9,273 nucleotides of DNA, taken from Gammaproteobacteria bacterium. GTDB lineage: Bacteria > Pseudomonadota > Gammaproteobacteria > Chromatiales > Chromatiaceae. The stretch's first letter is position 1. Each line of letters begins with the position of its first letter. The DNA lies in the NCBI GenBank assembly GCA_015231665.1, contig JADGBD010000058.1, forward strand, positions 1 through 9,273, read 5' to 3'. Below the pieces are notes generated by a model, which saw only the letters and a program-made list of their open reading frames with translations, ran no database searches and was not told where the DNA came from. Made by a program: the position numbers and the translations under genes. Positions 1 through 4,939 of the stretch are shown one piece after another.

Positions 1-1284
1 ATTGACCCGGTAGGCCTGCATTTTCTGTTTAGCCTGCATGGGGTGATCCCGGCAACGCGCACCATTTTGCAGGGCATTCGCAAGCTGCCACCGGCGCATC
101 ATCTGACCCTAGGCGCCGATGGGCAAACTGCCGTGCCGGTGCGCTATTGGCAGCTGCAGGCGACCCGGCCGGAGCAGGGCTCCAGTGAGGCCGGCTGGAG
201 TGACGCGGAATGGATCGAGGCGATCCACCAAAGCCTGCGTCAGGCGGTGCAAAAGCGCAGCGAGGTGGCCGATGTGCCGGTGGGCGTGCTGCTCTCCGGC
301 GGTCTGGATTCCAGCCTGCTGGTGGCCCTGCTGGCGGAGGCGGGGGTAGCGGACCTGCGCACCTTTTCTGTCGGCTTTGAGGATCACCCGGAGGAAAAAG
401 GCAGCGAGTTCGAGTATTCCGACCCGGTGGCTGAGCGCTATGCCACCCGCCATCACAAGTTCCTGGTGCCCAACGATCAGGTGCTCAAGCGCCTGCCGGA
501 GGCGGTGGCGGCCATGGCCGAGCCCATGTTCGGCCAGGATGCCATCGGTTTTTACCTGCTCGCCGAGCGCGTATCCCAAGAGGTCAAGGTGGTCCAGTCG
601 GGGCAGGGGGCGGATGAGGTGTTCGGCGGCTATTTCTGGTACCCGCGGATGCAGGCGGAGACCCAGGGCAGCCGGCTGCAGCGTTTTGCCAAGCACTATC
701 TGGATCGCGATCACGCCGAATACCTCAGCCTGGTGCAGGCGCAGTTTGCCGGCGCCGATTACACCGGTGACTGGCTGGCGCAGCAGCTGGACTCGCCAGG
801 CGCGGATGAGTTAATGGACGCGGTGCTGCGCCTGGATGCCAGCACCCTGATCGTCGATGACCCGGTGAAACGGGTGGATAACATGACCATGGCCTGGGGC
901 CTGGAGGCGCGGGTGCCCTTTCTCGATCACCAGTTGGTGGAGCTGGCAGCGCGCGCGCCGCCCAGCCTCAAGCTTGCCGCCGGCGGCAAATTCCCCCTCA
1001 AGGCCATAGCCCGGGGCCTGCTGCCAGATGCTGTGATCGACCGACCCAAGGGCTATTTCCCCATGCCGGCGCTGAAATTCGTCCGCGGCGAGTTCCTTGA
1101 CTTCATGCGTGACATCCTTAACGCCCAGGCCTGCCGTGAGCGCGGCCTCTACCGGCGTAGCTACGTCGAGCTGCTGCTGGCAGCCCCGGAGATGCACCAC
1201 ACCCGCATCCTCGGCAGCAAGCTCTGGCAGCTGGCGCTGCTGGAATACTGGTTGCAGCAGCAGGTCGATGGGGTGGCGGGGTAG
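1..1284 (+). CDS. asnO: N-acetylglutaminylglutamine amidotransferase (asparagine synthase family), 5'-truncated
   Basis: The reading frame is open from base 1, so the gene starts outside the window; 427 residues are visible. The first ~50 are the end of the N-terminal glutaminase domain (DPVGLHFLFSLHGVIPATRT, then GIRKLPP), so the catalytic Cys is not seen. The rest is the ATP-dependent synthetase domain. It has the PP-loop SGGLDSS at bases 295-315, the QSGQGADEVFGGY motif near 595-630 and the RVDNMTMAWGLEARVPFLDH block near 870-930. The family activates a carboxylate with ATP and amidates it with glutamine-derived ammonia. The GADEVFGGYFWYP stretch, the DRDHAEY segment and the RPKGYFPMPALKF and GSKLWQLALLEYWLQ tail match my memory of the amidotransferases that make the osmoprotectant N-acetylglutaminylglutamine amide, better than AsnB. 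That sub-family call is recall, not a search; plain asparagine synthetase is the alternative. The usual partner synthetase does not follow; grxD does. Confidence 0.8.
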   Translation: MDPVGLHFLFSLHGVIPATRTILQGIRKLPPAHHLTLGADGQTAVPVRYWQLQATRPEQGSSEAGWSDAEWIEAIHQSLRQAVQKRSEVADVPVGVLLSGGLDSSLLVALLAEAGVADLRTFSVGFEDHPEEKGSEFEYSDPVAERYATRHHKFLVPNDQVLKRLPEAVAAMAEPMFGQDAIGFYLLAERVSQEVKVVQSGQGADEVFGGYFWYPRMQAETQGSRLQRFAKHYLDRDHAEYLSLVQAQFAGADYTGDWLAQQLDSPGADELMDAVLRLDASTLIVDDPVKRVDNMTMAWGLEARVPFLDHQLVELAARAPPSLKLAAGGKFPLKAIARGLLPDAVIDRPKGYFPMPALKFVRGEFLDFMRDILNAQACRERGLYRRSYVELLLAAPEMHHTRILGSKLWQLALLEYWLQQQVDGVAG

Positions 1285-1388
1285 GGCGAGTCACTGACTG
1301 GACGGTCCCAGGGGAATACCTGCAAGGCGCCGATGGTTGATATTCCCGCCCTCTACCCCAAACTGGGCAGCTGGCATCACTTTCAAGA

Positions 1389-1404
1389 TGAGGTTAATGA
1401 CGTG
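1389..1404 (+). promoter_or_regulatory. Ribosome binding site fixing a GTG start for grxD
   Basis: TGAGGT at 1389-1394 lies 7 bases before the GTG at 1402-1404. This is a near-ideal Shine-Dalgarno sequence and spacing. The in-frame ATG at 1333 has only a weak AAGG upstream and would add 23 residues that do not resemble the glutaredoxin N-terminus. Confidence 0.65.
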
Positions 1405-1725
1405 GACGTATTGGACAGAATCAAACAGCAAGTCGAGAGCAACCCGGTGGTCATCTACATGAAGGGCACGCCGCAGTTTCCCATGTGCGGTTTCTCATCT
1501 CGGGCGGCGGCTGCCCTGCAGGACTGCGGCGAGAAGTTTGCCTATGTCAATGTGCTGCAGGATCAGGAGATCTTTGAAAACCTGCCGCGCTTTGCCGATT
1601 GGCCGACCTTTCCTCAGGTCTACATCAACGGCGAGCTGGTGGGCGGCTGCGACATTACCCTGGAACTGCACGAAAGCGGCGAGCTGCAGCAGATGGTCAA
1701 GGATGCAGTAGCTAAACAAGGGTGA
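1402..1725 (+). CDS. grxD: Monothiol glutaredoxin GrxD (Grx4, CGFS type)
   Basis: Started at the GTG, the protein is 107 residues, close to the usual 107-115 for this family. The start fits the family's N-terminus (MDVLDRIKQQVESNPVVIYM). The active site is C29-G-F-S32. The conserved glutathione-contacting K21 precedes it, followed by the WPTFPQ segment (67-72, with the cis-proline) and GGCD (81-84). CGFS glutaredoxins bind a [2Fe-2S] cluster between two monomers with glutathione, and act in cytosolic Fe-S cluster carriage and iron homeostasis, often with BolA partners, rather than as general disulfide reductases. The gene lies 117 bases after the amidotransferase and converges on rnt. An upstream in-frame ATG at 1333 would give 130 residues; I reject it because of its poor ribosome site and lack of family similarity. 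Identity is very secure, the start moderately so. Confidence 0.95.
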   Translation: MDVLDRIKQQVESNPVVIYMKGTPQFPMCGFSSRAAAALQDCGEKFAYVNVLQDQEIFENLPRFADWPTFPQVYINGELVGGCDITLELHESGELQQMVKDAVAKQG

Positions 1726-1762
1726 AGTGAAAAGTTTGAAGGGTGAAGTTTGAAGTTTGAAA
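1721..1762. repeat. Degenerate heptanucleotide tandem repeat, six units
   Basis: The bases fall into six consecutive 7-mers: GGTGAAG, TGAAAAG, TTTGAAG, GGTGAAG, TTTGAAG, TTTGAAA. Four of them fit (G/T)(G/T)TGAAG exactly. The first unit contains the grxD stop codon (1723-1725). The array fills most of the 52-base gap between the convergent grxD and rnt genes. No clear hairpin terminator is seen in this gap, so the array may form part of the 3' ends of both transcripts. Confidence 0.7.
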
Positions 1763-1777
1763 AGCCTGATGGGCCCT

Positions 1778-2422
1778 CTATTCAGCGCCCAGCCAGGGTC
1801 GGTTGGGGCTGAGTTCCTGCCATTGGTTGTGGATCAGACAGAACAGCTCGGCGGTGCGTTCGGCGTCGTAGATGGCTGAGTGGGCGGATTTGCTGTTCCA
1901 ATTCAGCCCGGCGGCCAGGGCGGCCTTGGCCAGCACCGTCTGACCGTAGGCCAGACCGGCCAGAGAGACGGTGTCGAAGGTGCTGAAGGGGTGGAAGGGG
2001 TTGCGTTTGATCTTGCAGCGCTCCACCGCGGCATTGATGAAGCCCAGGTCAAAAAAGGCATTATGTCCCACCAGGATGGCGCGCTTGCAGCCATTCTCCT
2101 TGACTGCCTGGCGAATTGGGCCAAACAGCCAGTTCAGGCCCTCGGCTTCGGGCAGGGCATTGCGAAACGGGCTGTCCGGGTCTATGCCATTGAACTCCAA
2201 GGCCTTGGGGTCAAGGCGGGCGCCGGGAAAGGGCTGCAGATGGCAGGCCAGGGTCTCGTCCAGGTGCAGTAGGCCGGTTTCATCCATGCGCAACAGGCTC
2301 ACCGCCACCTCCAGCAGGGCATCGGTTTGGGCATTGAAACCGCCGGTTTCCACATCCACCACCACCGGCAAATAGCCACGAAAACGGTTGTGCATGCCTA
2401 TGTCGAGACTTTCAGTTGGCAT
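1778..2422 (-). CDS. rnt: Ribonuclease T (DEDDh 3'-5' exoribonuclease)
   Basis: A 214-residue protein, almost the length of E. coli RNase T. RNase T trims the 3' ends of tRNA (end turnover), 5S and 23S rRNA and other stable RNAs as a homodimer. All five DEDDh residues are visible: D23 and E25 in [12 protein letters not shown]125 in [10 protein letters not shown], and H181 and D186 in [15 protein letters not shown]. The segments FNGIDPD (77-83) and [13 protein letters not shown] (139-151) are also typical of the family. The ATG at 2420-2422 is preceded on the minus strand by AAAGG with a 6-base spacer. It also places the catalytic residues at the E. coli numbers, so I prefer it to the internal Met10. 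The gene converges on grxD and diverges from mlaA. Confidence 0.96.
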   Translation of the reverse strand: MPTESLDIGMHNRFRGYLPVVVDVETGGFNAQTDALLEVAVSLLRMDETGLLHLDETLACHLQPFPGARLDPKALEFNGIDPDSPFRNALPEAEGLNWLFGPIRQAVKENGCKRAILVGHNAFFDLGFINAAVERCKIKRNPFHPFSTFDTVSLAGLAYGQTVLAKAALAAGLNWNSKSAHSAIYDAERTAELFCLIHNQWQELSPNRPWLGAE

Positions 2423-2459
2423 TGAGAGCCTTTGATATTCAAGCTTTTGAGTGAGCGCC

Positions 2460-2489
2460 AGTATACAGGGAATGACTAATTGATGTTGC
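2460..2489 (-). promoter_or_regulatory. Candidate rnt promoter
   Basis: Read on the minus strand, TATACT (plus 2460-2465) matches a sigma-70 -10 box at 5 of 6 bases. It lies about 40 bases before the rnt start. The best -35 partner is weak: GCAACA (plus 2484-2489, 3 of 6) with an 18-base spacer. Confidence 0.3.
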
Positions 2490-2514
2490 CTGCGGCGGTC
2501 TCTGCCATTATCCT
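2486..2514 (+). promoter_or_regulatory. Weak candidate mlaA promoter
   Basis: TTGCCT (2486-2491) and TATCCT (2509-2514) are separated by 17 bases, each matching the sigma-70 consensus at 4 of 6 positions. They lie about 60 bases before the mlaA start. The -35 overlaps the weak -35 proposed for the divergent rnt promoter, so the two could interfere. Confidence 0.22.
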
Positions 2515-2575
2515 TGGCGCCTTCGAACGGCGAACTTTAACGGTTCGTTGAGGGATCAGGCCCAAGGAGCCCCAA

Positions 2576-3340
2576 ATGTCGCGGAATCGCCCCACTCAAT
2601 TGATTTTTACCCTGGCCCTGCTGATCAGCCTGGCAGGATGCGCCTCCAATGACCCACGCGACCCTCTGGAGGGCCTGAACCGCACGGTTTACGCCTTCAA
2701 TGATGTGCTGGATCGGGCTCTGGTCAAGCCGGTGGCCCAGGGCTACCGGGCAATTACGCCGGAGCCGGTGGATCAGGGCATCAGCAACTTCTTTTCCAAC
2801 CTCAATGACGTGGGCTCTGCGGTCAATAACCTGCTGCAGTTCAAGCTGGCGCGGGCGGCCTCCGACGTGGGTCGGGTGGCGATCAACAGCACCATCGGTA
2901 TCCTCGGCTTCATCGACGTAGCCAGTCAGCTCAAGCTGGAAAAGTATGGCGAAGACTTCGGCCAGACCCTGGGTTACTGGGGCGTGGGCCCTGGCCCCTA
3001 TCTGGTGCTGCCGTTCTTTGGTCCGCGCAACGTCCGCGATACCTTCGGCATGGTTGCCGATTCCTATCTTGACCCGGTCAACTACGCCGCCGATGACGAC
3101 TGGCCCCATCACTGGAAGTATGACATCGACAAGGATTGGCAATACGGTCTGAAGGCGCTGGAAGTCATAGATACCCGCGCCGATATGCTGGGCGCCAGCG
3201 ATGTGCTGGATGTGGCGGCGATCGACCCCTACAGCTTCGTTCGCGATGCCTACCTGCAACGGCGCGACAGCCTGGTGAACGATGGCGCCAGCGCGGCCTC
3301 GGCTGACGCCGGCACCGAAGACGCCCCTGCGGATTGGTAG
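2576..3340 (+). CDS. mlaA: MlaA (VacJ) outer-membrane lipoprotein for phospholipid trafficking
   Basis: A 254-residue lipoprotein, the usual size for the family. MlaA sits in the outer membrane, usually with a porin, and removes misplaced phospholipids from the outer leaflet so the Mla system can return them to the inner membrane. The signal peptide has a basic start (SRNR), a hydrophobic stretch (9-18) and a lipobox L19-A-G-C22. Ala after the Cys is compatible with sorting to the outer membrane. Family segments follow: DPLEGLNRTVYAFND, VNNLLQFKLARAASDVGRVAINSTIG, EDFGQTLGYWGVGPGPYLVLPFFGPRNVRDTFG and YLDPVNY. The tail after ~235 is low-complexity Ala/Asp/Ser. AAGGAG (2564-2569) lies 6 bases before the ATG. 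No other mla genes are visible, and a terminator follows directly, so it appears monocistronic. Confidence 0.95.
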   Translation: MSRNRPTQLIFTLALLISLAGCASNDPRDPLEGLNRTVYAFNDVLDRALVKPVAQGYRAITPEPVDQGISNFFSNLNDVGSAVNNLLQFKLARAASDVGRVAINSTIGILGFIDVASQLKLEKYGEDFGQTLGYWGVGPGPYLVLPFFGPRNVRDTFGMVADSYLDPVNYAADDDWPHHWKYDIDKDWQYGLKALEVIDTRADMLGASDVLDVAAIDPYSFVRDAYLQRRDSLVNDGASAASADAGTEDAPADW

Positions 3341-3366
3341 TTGCCCGCCGGCTGCGCAGTGACCCC

Positions 3367-3395
3367 ACAGCCAGCGTTTCGCTGGCTGTTGTTTC
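3367..3395 (+). terminator. Rho-independent terminator after mlaA
   Basis: ACAGCCAGCG (3367-3376), a TTT loop and CGCTGGCTGT (3380-3389) form a perfect 10-bp hairpin 26 bases after the mlaA stop. It is followed by the T-rich run TGTTTC. Confidence 0.85.
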
Positions 3396-3450
3396 TGTGC
3401 AGGGCCTGTCCTCCCATAAGAAAATCTTTTCCAGCCATAAAAAAACAGTA

Positions 3451-3478
3451 TTTAGCAATTTAAGTATTTGCTTATAAA
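3451..3478 (+). promoter_or_regulatory. Candidate promoter of the sulfur-globule-like gene pair
   Basis: TATAAA (3473-3478) is a 5-of-6 match to the -10 box, within an AT-rich stretch unlike the GC-rich surroundings. A weak -35, TTTAGC (3451-3456), lies 16 bases upstream. An inverted repeat, AGCAA (3454-3458) with TTGCT (3468-3472), sits between the two boxes and could be an operator. Transcription from here would give a leader of about 60 bases. The rest of the gap (3341-3545) holds the mlaA terminator and this leader; I see nothing else in it. Confidence 0.4.
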
Positions 3479-3545
3479 CTACTGCTCACGGTCGCTAAGG
3501 CGGCTGGTAGATGAAGACATCAATACTTTTTTTGGAGATTGCTAA

Positions 3546-3869
3546 ATGAAAAATCTGATCAAAGCCGCTTCCGTTGCTGCACTGCTGGCTGCTTCCGCTT
3601 CTGCCCAGGCTTGGTGGGGCGGTCCTTGGGGTAACAACGGTTACAACGACAACAGCTGGTTCGGTGACGGTTTCGGTGATTTCAACATGAGCATGAGCGG
3701 CCGTGGCAACGGTTGGGGTCGTGGTTACAACAACAACTACTACAACCCCTACTACTATGGTCCTTATGGCTACGGCTACCCCGCTTACGGTGCGCCTTAC
3801 GGCTATGCTCCTTATGCAGCTCCGGCTCCTGCTGCTCCGGCTGCACCTGCTGCTCAGCCGGCCAACTAA
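3546..3869 (+). CDS. Sulfur-globule-protein-like secreted Gly/Tyr-rich protein
   Basis: A 107-residue exported protein. Residues 1-22 are a classical Sec signal peptide (MKNLIKAA, hydrophobic core, ASAQA) with cleavage expected after Ala22, leaving about 85 residues. The mature part starts WWGGPWG, then W38[11 protein letters not shown]49 and RGNGWGRGY (53-61). A Tyr-rich stretch follows with 13 Tyr in residues 61-90 ([18 protein letters not shown]), then a Pro/Ala tail. No Cys is present. This composition and the WWGGP and GDGFGDFNM segments resemble the small structural Sgp proteins that coat periplasmic sulfur globules in purple sulfur bacteria and relatives. Those proteins have no enzymatic role. 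The site TTGGAGA ends 8 bases before the ATG, after an AT-rich promoter. It is followed 112 bases on by a related gene. The sulfur-globule assignment is from memory of the family; another secreted structural Gly/Tyr-rich protein is the alternative. Confidence 0.72.
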   Translation: MKNLIKAASVAALLAASASAQAWWGGPWGNNGYNDNSWFGDGFGDFNMSMSGRGNGWGRGYNNNYYNPYYYGPYGYGYPAYGAPYGYAPYAAPAPAAPAAPAAQPAN

Positions 3870-3872
3870 GAT

Positions 3873-3909
3873 CGGCGCCAACTGAGATCAGAGAGTGATC
3901 CCGGCGCCG
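3873..3909 (+). promoter_or_regulatory. Possible hairpin between the two sulfur-globule-like genes
   Basis: CGGCGCC (3873-3879), just after the stop codon, can pair with GGCGCCG (3903-3909) across a 23-base loop. The right arm also lies in the 10-bp palindrome CCGGCGCCGG (3901-3910), and a third GGCGCC is at 3925-3930. No T-run follows, so it is not a standard terminator. It could stabilise the upstream transcript's 3' end or reduce read-through, letting the two proteins be made in different amounts. Function is inference. Confidence 0.35.
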
Positions 3910-3981
3910 GCGATTCTCGCTTGCGGCGCCCTGCACAGGGACGTGCCTTACCCCTCCCCACAGAATTCCTCAAGGTGCAAC

Positions 3982-4704
3982 ATGAACAAGATTTCCCTGA
4001 TGGCGGCCGCTACCGCACTGGCCTTTTCCGCTTCTGCCAATGCCTGGTGGGGTGGTCCCAACAATGGCATGAGCGATTGGTTTGGCGATGGCTTCGGCGA
4101 TTTCAACATGAGCTTCAGTGCCCGCGGTAACGGCTACGGTCGCGGTTATGCTTACGATGCACCTTACTATTACGGCCAGGCGCCCTACGCGGCCTATCCG
4201 GGTTATGCGCCGGCGGCTCCGGCTGCGGCTGAGCAGAGCGCCGAGCAGATGAAGGCCCTGCAAGAGAGCCAGATGAAGGCTTTCCAGGAGGCCGCCGAGG
4301 CCCAGCGCAAGTTCGTCGAGCGCACCCTGCAAGCGCCTGCAGCCATGCCTGCCAGCTTTGAAGAGCACAAGAAGCAGATGGACGAGCAGCGTCAGGCCAT
4401 GCGCGCCCAGATGGAACAGCAGCGCGCCGCCATGCCCTATGGCAACAAAGGCAACGAGCAGATGGAAGAGCGCATCAAGCAGGCCCAGCAGCGGCGTGAA
4501 GAGATGATGAAGCAGATGGATGAGCGCCGTCAGGCGTATCCCGGTTCTGCCATGGCACCTTCGATGGCTCCCTCCATCGATGACATGCGCAAGCAGGCCG
4601 AAGAGCGTCGCCAGGCCATGCGCCAGGAAATGGAACAGCGCCGGGCCCAGGCCATGAGCACCATGCCTGCTGCACCTCAGGGCAAGACCGCCAGCAAGAT
4701 CTGA
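3982..4704 (+). CDS. Sulfur-globule-like protein with Met/Gln/Arg-rich coiled-coil extension
   Basis: A 240-residue exported protein, paralogous to its upstream neighbour in the head. Residues 1-21 are a signal peptide ([15 protein letters not shown], cleavage after ANA). The head has WWGGP (22-26), W33[11 protein letters not shown]44, RGNGYGRGY and a short Tyr-rich part ([16 protein letters not shown]), then Pro/Ala. From ~84 to 226 it changes to charged, helix-favouring sequence rich in Met, Gln, Glu and Arg. A motif like KQxxExRQAMRxxMEQxRA occurs near 131-149 and 204-222, with a shorter copy (KQMDERRQA) at 177-185. Pro/Gly-containing spacers separate them. No Cys is seen. The start is the ATG at 3982, preceded by AAGG with a 6-base spacer and followed directly by the signal peptide; an upstream in-frame ATG/GTG near 3895 would bury that peptide. 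A palindromic terminator follows. Likely a globule-envelope or scaffold protein; function is inference. Confidence 0.65.
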   Translation: MNKISLMAAATALAFSASANAWWGGPNNGMSDWFGDGFGDFNMSFSARGNGYGRGYAYDAPYYYGQAPYAAYPGYAPAAPAAAEQSAEQMKALQESQMKAFQEAAEAQRKFVERTLQAPAAMPASFEEHKKQMDEQRQAMRAQMEQQRAAMPYGNKGNEQMEERIKQAQQRREEMMKQMDERRQAYPGSAMAPSMAPSIDDMRKQAEERRQAMRQEMEQRRAQAMSTMPAAPQGKTASKI

Positions 4705-4725
4705 TCCCGGCTTTAGCGGGGTCTC

Positions 4726-4760
4726 AAGGGCGCGCCTTCCGCGGAAGGCGCGCCTTTTTT
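4726..4760 (+). terminator. Strong rho-independent terminator after the sulfur-globule-like pair
   Basis: Bases 4729-4754 are a perfect 26-base palindrome, GGCGCGCCTTCC joined to GCGGAAGGCGCGCC, able to form an ~11-bp hairpin with a 4-base loop. TTTTTT (4755-4760) follows. The hairpin lies 24 bases after the stop codon and insulates the pair from aceE. Confidence 0.93.
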
Positions 4761-4831
4761 ATTGGCTGCTGCAGTGCGACATAAGACACTGATGAGGATA
4801 GGAAATTTGTAGGCGTGTGGGGCCGGCGGGC

Positions 4832-4860
4832 TTGCACTTTGCGATTGAAGCACGTTTAAT
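4832..4860 (+). promoter_or_regulatory. Candidate aceEF promoter
   Basis: TTGCAC (4832-4837) and TTTAAT (4855-4860, 5 of 6 to the -10 consensus) have the optimal 17-base spacing. A transcript would start near 4867, with a leader of about 73 bases. GCACTTTG occurs at 4834-4841, over the -35, and again at 4863-4870, near the predicted start; a 29-base offset is close to three helical turns. I see no PdhR-like operator of the E. coli type. The rest of the gap 4705-4939 holds only the preceding terminator and this leader. Confidence 0.4.
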
Positions 4861-4939
4861 GCGCACTTTGGTCAATACGGGGGTCAGAGCAGGCCGCCCT
4901 ATTAGCTGTTTTACCTGCCCGGAGAGGAAATCCCTTCTT

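Noticed and set aside
1733..1761. CRISPR-like short repeats between grxD and rnt
   Set aside because: Units are only 7 bases with no spacers, so this is a simple tandem repeat.
3495..3881. Minus-strand frame rich in Val and Thr opposite the first sulfur-globule-like gene
   Set aside because: The Val/Thr runs are the reverse reading of Tyr/Asn/Gly codons. The plus strand has the signal peptide, ribosome site and paralogue.
3895..3981. N-terminal extension of the second sulfur-globule-like protein
   Set aside because: It would place 29 residues before a good signal peptide. The ATG at 3982 has its own ribosome site.
4729..4754. 26-base perfect palindrome considered as a phage or recombinase attachment site
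   Set aside because: The immediate TTTTTT tract and the position just after a stop codon fit a terminator, and no integrase or tRNA gene is present.
4817..4939. 41-residue N-terminal extension of AceE
   Set aside because: The added residues do not resemble AceE and overlap the likely promoter. The ATG at 4940 gives the normal family length and start.
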